A DNA stretch of 64,000 bases from Candidatus Cloacimonadota bacterium (lineage in GTDB: Bacteria > Cloacimonadota > Cloacimonadia > Cloacimonadales > Cloacimonadaceae), in contig JAKOXG010000022.1 in the NCBI GenBank assembly GCA_029781115.1, forward strand, positions 55,365 through 119,364, given 5' to 3'. This document shows, one piece after another, positions 9,228 through 16,548 of the stretch (position 1 is the stretch's first letter; every line of letters starts with the position of its first letter). A program made the translations under genes and the position numbers. The notes beneath the pieces were generated by a model, which was not told the DNA's origin, searched no databases, and saw only the letters and a list, made by a program, of their open reading frames with translations.

Positions 9228-9653
9228 CTATAAAACACAACGCTGATACTTCAGGCTAGCTTCTCCAAAGTTGACGAGTAGTCCAATCTGCATTCCCGAC
9301 GCTTTAAGATAGTTGAGCAGTTGTGAAACATGGGCATCACTTAAAGATGACGTTGCTTTTATCTCTAAGACGATCTTATCGTAACATACGAAATCGGCGA
9401 CATAGGTCGATTTGAGTTCCACTCCGCTATAGATGATCTTAAAAACCTTTTCGCTTTCGAAAGGAATGCCTTGCTTGTTGAATTCCACTACAAGAGCTTC
9501 ATGGTAAACAGGCTCCAAGAAGCCGCTTCCCAACTCACGGTGTACCTTCATGCAGGCACCGATGATTTTGTAGCATTCTTCCTTGAAGAATAGATCCGCA
9601 TCTTTTTCCACTAATGCCACCAATTTCTTTTTTTTACTTCCCACGAAATACAC
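9228..9653 (-). CDS. GxxExxY protein, PD-(D/E)XK nuclease-like
   Basis: Up to 141 residues. The core matches the GxxExxY family: an N-terminal helix (YKIIGACMKVHRELG), the name-giving GFLEPVY, a YHEALVVEF helix, then VADFVCYDKIVLEIKA, where the Asp and the Glu-x-Lys give a PD-(D/E)XK-like active site, and a final SQLLNYLKASG helix followed by GLLVNFG. Function of the family is not established. The earliest start (GTG 9653) lies inside the arm of repeat C and the stop is 2 nt from repeat B, so the gene is exactly bracketed by inverted arms. It interrupts an otherwise metabolic operon, and no ribosome site is evident. It may be a passenger of the repeat and not a pathway gene. Confidence 0.8.
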   Translation of the reverse strand: MYFVGSKKKKLVALVEKDADLFFKEECYKIIGACMKVHRELGSGFLEPVYHEALVVEFNKQGIPFESEKVFKIIYSGVELKSTYVADFVCYDKIVLEIKATSSLSDAHVSQLLNYLKASGMQIGLLVNFGEASLKYQRCVL

Positions 9654-9953
9654 GAATTTACACTAATTGAGGGTTTTCAATGTGGAGGCCATAATAGGCT
9701 ATCTCTCTGTTAAACTTTATGATACGCACTGCTCTAAGTTTCTTTTTTTATTGCCCACGAATAACACCAATTACACGAATTGAGGAGTATGTAAGATGAC
9801 AGTATACTATCACTTTTGTTAATTCTCATTTGTAGTTACCATCTACCCGCCAAAAATCTCTTTGGTACCTACTTCCGCCAGGGGCCCCCACATCTTACCA
9901 ATAATTCGTGTAAATTCGTGTAATTCGTGGGCTCTATTATACTCATTCGTGGA
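9641..9953. repeat. Nested inverted-repeat element, copy C
   Basis: Left arm 9641-9668, module M1 at 9669-9752 with ACGCACTGCTC, second arm 9755-9781, module M2 at 9782-9895 with GTAAGATGACAGTAT, inverted arm 9903-9931, and an ATTCGTGGA half-arm at 9944-9953. The M1 sequence is closer to copy A than to copy B. The right end stops 6 nt before the nucleotidyltransferase gene's stop codon, and the left end overlaps the possible start of the GxxExxY gene. Confidence 0.85.
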
Positions 9954-9958
9954 AAATC

Positions 9959-10651
9959 TTATTTAAAATGCTCCCGATAGACTTCCTGAGCCTTTTCATA
10001 ATCCTTCACCTGGCCGATATCGAGCCAATATTCTTGGATCGGATAGTGGGTGATGGGCAATCCTTTAGCTAACATAGATTTGATCAAGGAATCCATGCCG
10101 AAGTACTCATCCGCGGGAATCAATTCCAGTATCTCGGGCTTGAAGATATAGATCCCTGCCAAGATGGTGGTCCTAATATCGGGCTTTTCTTCTATGCCTG
10201 TAACATATTCACCTTCGGTGTGGATATTGCCAAACTGGAAGGGAGTAACTATTTCTTTGGTGCAGATGGTAAGTAGTGAGCTTTTATTGATGGCAAAATC
10301 GTAGAGCTTCTTGTAAGGTAGCTGGGTGAGGATATCTCCATTCATCACCAAGAAGGGCTCATGGAGCTGAGCTTCCAAAAGCTTAACCGGCCCCGCCGTC
10401 CCCAAAGGCTTATCCTCTTTGCTTACGGTGAGGTTAACGCCGTATTTACTGCCATCACCAAAGAAGTTTTCGATATAGGCTGATTTGTAGTTGGTGGCCA
10501 AAAAGATATGATTGAAACCATTGTCCCTGAGGTGTTCGATCTGAATCTCCAAAACCGCTTTCTCGCCTATGGGGAGAAGTGGTTTGGGGATTACTTCAGT
10601 AAAGGGCTTGAGGCGGGTTCCAAGCCCGCCGGACAGGATAACTGCTTTCAT
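9959..10651 (-). CDS. Sugar-phosphate nucleotidyltransferase
   Basis: A 230-residue nucleotidyltransferase with the N-terminal signature LSGGLGTRLKPFT followed by PKPLLPIGEKA, the metal-binding aspartate in VMNGDILT, a GIYIF strand and a closing YWLDIGQVKDYEKA. It lacks a C-terminal left-handed helix domain. Such short enzymes activate sugar-1-phosphates with an NTP. In legionaminic-acid loci a PtmE-like enzyme of this type makes GDP-GlcNAc, and the LegB/LegC neighbours suggest a comparable role, though dTDP or UDP donors cannot be excluded. It overlaps the upstream glycosyltransferase by 4 nt, indicating coupling. Confidence 0.75.
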   Translation of the reverse strand: MKAVILSGGLGTRLKPFTEVIPKPLLPIGEKAVLEIQIEHLRDNGFNHIFLATNYKSAYIENFFGDGSKYGVNLTVSKEDKPLGTAGPVKLLEAQLHEPFLVMNGDILTQLPYKKLYDFAINKSSLLTICTKEIVTPFQFGNIHTEGEYVTGIEEKPDIRTTILAGIYIFKPEILELIPADEYFGMDSLIKSMLAKGLPITHYPIQEYWLDIGQVKDYEKAQEVYREHFK

Positions 10652-11937
10652 TTAATCCTCTGTGAATGAAAATCTTTGATTACATCGTTGTATGTATCAA
10701 GGTGTTGTTTTGACACATTCCTGCTCTCGTATCGCTTTTGCATGCATTTTACCCCACGCTCTCTCATATCTTGATACATATCGTCGTTGGACAGCAAATG
10801 AATCACCTCTCTCGCCAAACCCTTGATATCCCCTTTTTCCACCAAGAGCACACATTCTTCCTCATCATTGAGCTCTGAGATACTCCCCACATTGTAGCTG
10901 ACCACCGGCAAGCCAAGCTGCAAACTTTCAATGATGGTACCCGGTATGATATCGTGGTAGGTAGGTAAAACGCTGATTTTGGCAGCAGATACCTTGCGAA
11001 ACAACTCATCTCGGGTAGCTTGATAACCTAACCAGGATATGCTGCTCCCCACCCCATTTTCTTCCGCGAGCTGCTTCAAATAAGACATATAGTCGGGAGA
11101 AGATTCGGGGCCCAATACCAAAAGCGTTACCTCACGATAGTCATCTTTTATCTGTTTGAGAGCCAAGATCAGGTCTTCAATGCCCTTATCCTTGCAGATA
11201 CGGGCGTAAAAGACCAGATCATGCGTTTTTTCAACATCCAAAACACTTAATTGCGGCACAGTATAGTATAACCAGTGCAACTTGGCTTCTGGGTTAATCG
11301 CCCTCACGTCCTTGCCCATTTGGATGGTTCTGATACCAAAGTGGTCAAACTTTTTGATGATAGTACGTTCGATTTGGATTCTCTGATCTGTTTTACTGCT
11401 TCTTTTTTCTCTTGAATGTGAGATAAATCCCTGAATGTTGATAAGAATAGGATACTTGCCTGCAAGAGGCAGAACCGTTGCCGAGTAGTAGGCATTTTCA
11501 GCACCCTGAAGGTGTATGATATCGGGTCTTATCTTATCAACAATCCTCTTTACCCGCATCTTATTGACGGGATAGTCGAACCAACGATTAACGGGTAGCA
11601 AGAGATTGAGCAGTGTTCTGGCTTTGTTGATCAACTTACCAGGATAGTTGTTATCGAAAAAACGCTCAAAGGGTCTATAAAAGTGATACTCAATAGAATC
11701 AACTGTAAAGCTCTGCTGCAGTGTTGTCATATACTTGGCTGGTACCACTACATGCAACGAGATCCCACTTTCAGCACTTAGTGTTTTTAGAGTATTTGGA
11801 ATCCAGAGACCAGTACCCTGTGACTCAGGACAGCCCTTTTTAAAGCTCAGTTTCTCCTCTATGGCACGTCCAACGCCATGACATATCCAAACAACTCTTA
11901 ATGGCTTATGAGAAGAGTTTGGCATTATTGATTCCAT
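10648..11937 (-). CDS. Glycosyltransferase family 4
   Basis: A 429-residue GT-B type glycosyltransferase. The N-terminal half has RVVWICHGVGRA and DIIHLQGAENAYYS. The C-terminal half has DLVFYARICKDKGIEDLI, LLVLGPES, SWLGYQATRDELF and the donor-site block SVLPTYHDIIPGTIIESLQLGLPVVS, in which a Glu takes the place of the EX7E residues. This layout is typical of retaining GT4 enzymes acting at the cytoplasmic membrane. It overlaps the flippase gene by 13 nt and the nucleotidyltransferase gene by 4 nt, so the three are one translational unit. Substrate unknown. Confidence 0.85.
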   Translation of the reverse strand: MESIMPNSSHKPLRVVWICHGVGRAIEEKLSFKKGCPESQGTGLWIPNTLKTLSAESGISLHVVVPAKYMTTLQQSFTVDSIEYHFYRPFERFFDNNYPGKLINKARTLLNLLLPVNRWFDYPVNKMRVKRIVDKIRPDIIHLQGAENAYYSATVLPLAGKYPILINIQGFISHSREKRSSKTDQRIQIERTIIKKFDHFGIRTIQMGKDVRAINPEAKLHWLYYTVPQLSVLDVEKTHDLVFYARICKDKGIEDLILALKQIKDDYREVTLLVLGPESSPDYMSYLKQLAEENGVGSSISWLGYQATRDELFRKVSAAKISVLPTYHDIIPGTIIESLQLGLPVVSYNVGSISELNDEEECVLLVEKGDIKGLAREVIHLLSNDDMYQDMRERGVKCMQKRYESRNVSKQHLDTYNDVIKDFHSQRIK

Positions 11938-13295
11938 ATCCCGGTGGCCTTATGATTAACAATCTTGTGGTATTGGATGGAAGAGACTATAAGGCTGGCC
12001 AAATTGCATACTGCAGTACCCGCAATCACTCCTGCAATGCCCATTCCCAATGGTTTGGCAAATAGAATAGAAAGAGGGATATTAGCCACAATCACAATGG
12101 GTGCCAAGAACATACCCAACTTTATCTTGCCTGTCCCGTTGATAAAAAGGCTGAAAGGAGTGACAAATATCTGCAGCATAATTGATAGCCCCATAAAAAC
12201 AGCCAGAAGTATAGGCAATTCTATCTTCCCTCTCAACCATATCCTGATTACCGGTTTGTGGAAAATAAACATAATAACGATCAAAACTGCCAGTGCTGCT
12301 CCTATCTTCGTCAGTTTTTTGGTAATTGATTTTATCCAGGTAAAATCCTCCCTCACGAAGGCCTTGGTATAGGCAGTCCACATAGGCGCGGAAACAAAAG
12401 AGAAAATTGTTAGGGCCTGAGAGTAGTAGTGCCGGGCCATATTGTAAACAGTGACATCTGCAGTCGTAAAAAGGCGGGTAATAATGATGTTGTCGGTCGT
12501 ATGTAGAACCATAGCCGCAATTTGCGCAAAGAAAAACTTAAAACCGAGTGAAGTAATATTCTTTACTTCATCCTTACAAAAGAACTTGGGCGAGGGACTA
12601 TACTGACTGAAGATGGTGGAGTAAAGGACAAGGGAGAAGATGGTCAGCACTATGAGAGGAATGCCGTGATCTATCAAAACGTATTTAAACAGCGAGGCCG
12701 TGCTTATCCTAATCGCTATCAAGATGGTAAGCAGCTTTAACACCTTGATAACCAAGTCGGTTATCCCGTTTAAAAACATCATTTGATTGGCTTGCAATAC
12801 CGTATTGATGAGCCGCACGCAAAATGACATCAAAAGCGAGAAGATAATAAACTGCACCGACCATAAGAGCTCTTGGCTATTGAGATCAACCTTGAGAACG
12901 CTATTCCAATTGATGAAAGATGCCGCAATCGAAGCTACGATAAACACCACAAACATGATGGAAAAGAGAGCTACGTAAGCGGTACTTACCAGCCTCTTTG
13001 CCCTGTCAGTATCGTTTAGAGCAATAGCCGCCGTGAGATGGTTTTTCAGCCCATTACCTATACCAATATCTGCCAAGTATAGCCAGGTAACAAATGAGTC
13101 CAAGGTCATCACTATGCCCAACAGAGACTTATCCACATAGGTAAGTATGGTGGGCATATAAACCAAGCCCAAGGCTAAGGAAAAGAATTTGATAATGACC
13201 GAAACAAGGATGTTTCGTTTCAATTCTACGCTCTGCTCGTGGCCGCGATTAAGCTTGGAAAGCAAGAAATCTACGGGTTTGCGGAAAAAACTCAT
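11925..13295 (-). CDS. Polysaccharide flippase, Wzx-like (MOP superfamily)
   Basis: A 456-residue membrane protein with about twelve to fourteen hydrophobic segments and no large soluble domain. Blocks such as VYMPTILTYVDKSLLGIVMTL near the N-terminus, GIGNGLKNHLTAAIA, and FVSAPMWTAYTKAF are typical of Wzx/RfbX flippases of the MOP superfamily. It would move the undecaprenyl-linked repeat unit across the inner membrane. It is the first gene of the visible polysaccharide operon, with a good ribosome site (AAAGGA) before ATG 13295 and a 350-nt leader region upstream. Confidence 0.85.
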   Translation of the reverse strand: MSFFRKPVDFLLSKLNRGHEQSVELKRNILVSVIIKFFSLALGLVYMPTILTYVDKSLLGIVMTLDSFVTWLYLADIGIGNGLKNHLTAAIALNDTDRAKRLVSTAYVALFSIMFVVFIVASIAASFINWNSVLKVDLNSQELLWSVQFIIFSLLMSFCVRLINTVLQANQMMFLNGITDLVIKVLKLLTILIAIRISTASLFKYVLIDHGIPLIVLTIFSLVLYSTIFSQYSPSPKFFCKDEVKNITSLGFKFFFAQIAAMVLHTTDNIIITRLFTTADVTVYNMARHYYSQALTIFSFVSAPMWTAYTKAFVREDFTWIKSITKKLTKIGAALAVLIVIMFIFHKPVIRIWLRGKIELPILLAVFMGLSIMLQIFVTPFSLFINGTGKIKLGMFLAPIVIVANIPLSILFAKPLGMGIAGVIAGTAVCNLASLIVSSIQYHKIVNHKATGIWNQ

Positions 13296-13646
13296 TTTGT
13301 CCTTTTATTGATCATGACCCATAACTAATTAGTCAGTAGCAACTATATCTAATCCTAAATCTACCGTGGCTGACTCATGCAGTTTAAATGAACCGCATAA
13401 TACGAAGCATAGAAATAAGTTCTTCATTAAAACCACCGCCAGTTCAAAGCGACAAAACAAAAGACCGTGATATCCCAAAAAAAGCGATCAGCCCTAACGC
13501 AACAAAGGCTTAAAGATATGCTTATACCTTTTCTGCATTAGCCGTTCCTTGAAATTCAGATATCCTTGTTAATATAGTCCATTATAGAGTAAGAGCACTG
13601 AGGTTGATTTCCTAATCACCCCCCAGTACTCGTGTTATAAACTTGC
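13296..13646. promoter_or_regulatory. Leader region of the polysaccharide operon (promoter candidate on minus strand)
   Basis: No gene is seen in this 350-bp gap. On the minus strand a perfect TATAAT lies at 13586-13581, but the region 17 bp upstream is a poor -35 (AATCAA). If used, transcription would start near 13575 and leave a leader of about 280 nt before the flippase gene, enough for a regulatory structure. No known riboswitch could be recognised. The small gene at 13647-14093 reads into the same region, and no convincing terminator was found between them. Confidence 0.3.
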
Positions 13647-14093
13647 TTAGATAATCTGCGTGAACCTATCACTATCTTTCACATTAGCCAAAAACCCTGC
13701 ATCGATAGCAGTACTGATGGATCTACAGGGAAGATTCTGCTCCATCACATCTTCCCGGGTAAGTTCAGTGATATTCAGCTCCGGGCTTGCCTTCAACTGA
13801 GCAGACATCATTTTCATCCAGACGGAAGGCCAAGAAACTAACGCTCTGCCTTGCTTACGATAATAGGCGTTGTAAGCCCGGATGTATGCATCGCAATCAT
13901 CTTTCCAAGCTTGGCTCAGATTGATGCGCTTGGCAAACTTGTAAATCTCCGAGGTTCTCTTGGTAGAAACACTCTTCTTTGGCGTTACCTTCCTGCGCGT
14001 TACATAACAATTCAACTTGGAATTGTAGTAAATCACCACATCGTCCATGTTGCCGGTGAAGCCAGGCAACAGCATTTTGATCTTTGCTTTCAT
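13647..14093 (-). CDS. Hypothetical protein, 148 aa
   Basis: Not recognised. The protein is basic in its first two thirds (KAKIKM, RRKVTPKK), contains an aromatic stretch (CDAYIRAYNAYYRKQ), and has no signal peptide or membrane segment. A strong ribosome site (AGGAGG, 6 nt from ATG) and a plausible promoter just upstream indicate a real gene. It is transcribed toward the polysaccharide operon, and on its upstream side lies repeat-rich DNA and an IS remnant, so it may be accessory. A DNA- or RNA-binding role would fit the charge pattern but is only a guess. Confidence 0.7.
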   Translation of the reverse strand: MKAKIKMLLPGFTGNMDDVVIYYNSKLNCYVTRRKVTPKKSVSTKRTSEIYKFAKRINLSQAWKDDCDAYIRAYNAYYRKQGRALVSWPSVWMKMMSAQLKASPELNITELTREDVMEQNLPCRSISTAIDAGFLANVKDSDRFTQII

Positions 14094-14124
14094 AAAAGCC
14101 TCCTACGTTTTTATGTTTCGGAGA

Positions 14125-14154
14125 CCATAAATCCAGCAGCAGGAATTTTGTCAA
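14125..14154 (-). promoter_or_regulatory. Candidate promoter of the 148-aa gene
   Basis: On the minus strand TTGACA (14154-14149) is followed after 18 bp by TTATGG (14130-14125). The -35 is perfect and the -10 weak. Distance to the ATG at 14093 is about 30 nt, which fits. Confidence 0.4.
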
Positions 14155-14187
14155 GCCATATTTTCAGTTATACTAACATTTCTTTTA

Positions 14188-14305
14188 GCCGCTGCTTCTT
14201 TCTTACTGAGCCACGGGGAGATGCCGTGGAGATACTCGGGTTTTTTACGGGAGGCTCCGAGTAATATCCGGGCGGGTGAGTAAGGAAGAGGTTGCTGCGC
14301 TTAGA
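14188..14305. repeat. MITE-like palindromic element, copy 1
   Basis: The left end (CCGCTGCTTCTTTCTTACTG, from 14190) and the reverse complement of the right end (GCAGCAACCTCTTCCTTACT) form imperfect terminal inverted repeats. The interior, read on the minus strand, contains CGGAGCCTCCCG, an A-run, and CCGAGTATCTCCACGGCATC. The same interior and ends occur at 41.45-41.56 kb. A GTCGC/GCGAC hairpin follows at 14319-14337 and also accompanies the second copy. Confidence 0.65.
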
Positions 14306-14404
14306 TACAGCTTCGCCCCGTCGCTTGGGGATTGCGACTAAAAACACGCTATACGCTGAACACTAAAACAAATCAACACACTTCAGAATGCAGCTTTACA
14401 ATGG

Positions 14405-14574
14405 CACAACAAAAGCCCATCTCAAAGCATAGCTAAGCTCTGAAATGGGCTATAAGCCTGACATACTGATAGACATGCTCCCGTTGCAAAGCACAAGCTT
14501 GTCGTATGTATATAGATTCGTATTAATGTTTTCCATATTGCAAGCTATAATTGTGAAGAGGGGTTTATTGTCAA
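14405..14574 (-). ncRNA. Candidate small transcript with own promoter and terminator
   Basis: On the minus strand TTGACA (14574-14569) precedes ATTATA (17-bp spacing) or TATAGC (19-bp spacing). About 100 nt downstream is a 15-bp stem with mismatches (AGCCCATTTCAGAGC and its partner, 14450-14413) followed by TTTTGTTG, which looks like a Rho-independent terminator. Between them is a 10-bp palindrome (ACAAGCTTGT) and a possible 28-codon ORF starting MENINTNLY without a visible ribosome site. No known RNA family was recognised. It could be a regulatory RNA, a short peptide gene or a leftover regulatory region. Confidence 0.35.
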
Positions 14575-14632
14575 GTGAAAGTTGCTTGATTTCGCTGATA
14601 GTTTCGAGTTCGGATTAGTTAGATTCTAAAAG

Positions 14633-14791
14633 TCCACGAAATAACACGAATGAGTTAAAAAAAAGAGTCCACGGATACACACGGATTAACACGGATGGGT
14701 GTGAATTATAGATGGGTCATACTGAGCTGGGTTTGGTTTGTTTCAGGGATCGAGACCAACTGTGGAAGGGATTTCCCACGAATTACACGAA
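14633..14791. repeat. Dispersed CCACGAATT/CCACGGAT repeat arms, locus D
   Basis: Arms at 14633-14651 (CCACGAA type), 14669-14697 (CCACGGAT type, three units) and 14776-14791 (CCACGAATT type). The last arm is preceded by CGAGACCA and AAGG blocks (14750-14770) that also precede arms at 21.82 and 55.57 kb. No M1 or M2 module was recognised here, so this may be a decayed or partial copy. Confidence 0.7.
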
Positions 14792-15235
14792 CTATGTCCA
14801 ACTCCATAGGTCTAAGTAAGTTGTGAATATCCTAACGAGGACATTAATAGCAAGATTCCGGTAGTGACAAACTGATCAGATAGTGTCATTTCCATAGTTG
14901 ATACCTGTTATAACAAAGTATGGAGTATTGAAAGAAATGTAGTTGCTACTTAGTTAACCAATAGTTGATGATTTGGAGTGCTGTAATGCCATGCTAAGCA
15001 TTGAGCTTTGCTATTTGAGAGCTGATTTTTCCCTATGGTGATTGGTGGGATTGTGGATCGCGAGATATATCTATACGCTTATTGTTGAAAACGAGCTTGC
15101 AGTCAAGACGGCGGCATCTTTGCATTCATCTTAAAAAGCCGTTTTTAACTTGATTCGAATGACTTTTGGGACAGTGCTTTCTATTCACTTTTATCCTCCA
15201 AAACAAAAGTTAGTATTTAACTATCTGTCACTCAC
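14792..15235. other. Intergenic stretch, no gene recognised
   Basis: About 440 bp between the repeat arms and the transposase remnant. It is A+T-rich and has stops in all frames. It probably contains the missing upstream part of the insertion sequence, but no translation of it resembles a transposase N-terminus and no terminal inverted repeat could be assigned. Confidence 0.4.
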
Positions 15236-16143
15236 ATGGATAACCCCCTTTTTAGCAACTACCTTTTTTGCAATAGACCTAAAAAGATGAAAGGCTGCAA
15301 ATTGGTGCACAATGACAGTAAAGGCACAGAAACCATGGGATATATCTTAAACATCGTTGCCTGTCTGCAGGATGGCAGTGGTTATCGGTTGCAGCCGATC
15401 AGCAGTGACCTGATCTCCACCGGCATAGAGCTTGATTCCACCAAGGACATCATGTTTGACCGCTTGATTGATATTATCCTAAAGAGCAATTGTCGAGGTG
15501 TGTTCGTCCTTGACCGTGGTTACGATGACCGCAAGGTTATAGGTTTTCTGGTGGATAACGGTGCAAGCTTCGTTATACGCGGTGTCGAAAAAGAAACATC
15601 TTAGATGGCACACGGAGGATCGGAGTCCGTACCAGTGGCTACCCTTCCGGCAAAGCAAGCAGCGTTGAGGCTAGCCTTGTAGTTGACTGCAGGTTTAAGG
15701 ATGGCAGATAAATAGGAGATGATTTCTACCTTATCTGTGACTTCGCCGCTCCCAACCTGCCGGAAATCGAAATCATCCAGCGGGCGTTCAATGCTTACAA
15801 TAAACGCTGGAAGATCGAAGAGGTGCATCGCCAGATGAAGCAAGATCTGCAGTGGGAGAAAATGCGTGTACAAAGCTACGATAAGCTAAAAAAACTCAAT
15901 ATGTTGATGACCTTGGCACTGTACTTTATCTGTTCTTGCAAAGACTTGATTGATAAAATCGCGGTGGCTTTCCCTAAAATCATCTGCTTTAGAAAAAAAG
16001 GACTGGTACAAGCTGTATAAGTTCTCCTGTTATAGATTGAGCCAAGTATCGCAGATCATCTTCCTATGGATCAATCACTATAAAAAGTCGCCATATAGAG
16101 CCGATAAAACCGAGCGACACCAATTGAAAATAAGGCTGGAATA
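15236..16143 (+). pseudogene. Degenerate IS4-family transposase
   Basis: A DDE transposase broken by two frameshifts and a stop. The first frame (15236-15604) holds GCKLVHNDSKG and the second catalytic aspartate in FVLDRGYDDRK. The frame changes near 15590, meets a TAA near 15710, then continues with the IS4 signature Y-x2-R-x3-E-x6-K in YNKRWKIEEVHRQMK (about 15796-15840) and LKKLNMLMTLALYFI. A second shift at an A-run near 15990 leads into a frame ending at 16143. The N-terminal part with the first catalytic aspartate is absent. It is therefore inactive and marks an old insertion between accessory repeats and a surface-protein gene. Confidence 0.85.
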
Positions 16144-16209
16144 AAAATGGGAGAACGCCGTATATTTTTTCTTGACAAAAATCGTTAATGCTTTATTTGG
16201 GAATCGGAG

Positions 16210-16239
16210 TTGATTGGTAGTTGCATGCTATCTTATAAT
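16210..16239 (+). promoter_or_regulatory. Promoter candidate for the large surface-protein gene
   Basis: TTGATT (16210-16215), 18-bp spacer, TATAAT (16234-16239). Transcription would begin near 16246 and leave a leader of about 300 nt before the ATG at 16549. That leader contains short inverted repeats (CTGATCAG at 16327 and CAGG/CCTG around 16341-16357) and a T-run near 16378, but no known riboswitch was recognised. Confidence 0.5.
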
Positions 16240-16548
16240 CTACTTTGTGCTGCACCGGTTACATTCTGATTATTAAATGCGCGCAGTGGGGAAGACGCTA
16301 TGAGTTCCGTCATTATTGCCTCAGCAGATCTGATCAGAAGCAGGGCTTTCAGTCCTGAGGGGTATTTGCGTCTCCCTTTTTTGCCCACTTTTGTTTTCGC
16401 AATATCGCCCCAGATGTTTCCCCGTATGCGGAGACTCCACAACACCAACTTACAAAACCGGAGCTTGCCAGACAGCTCTTGGAGCTAAAATTGACGAAGC
16501 CCACATCTCGACAACCGACCTAGGAATATCTATATCAAGGAGAAAGAT

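Noticed and set aside
13431..13440. GGCGGTGGTT on the minus strand in the operon leader, one base off the ops core GGCGGTAG
   Set aside because: A single near-match of eight bases is expected by chance, and no JUMPstart context surrounds it.
16233..16448. Frames of 62-71 codons on both strands in the leader of the large surface-protein gene
   Set aside because: No ribosome site or recognisable motif; the region is better read as a long untranslated leader.
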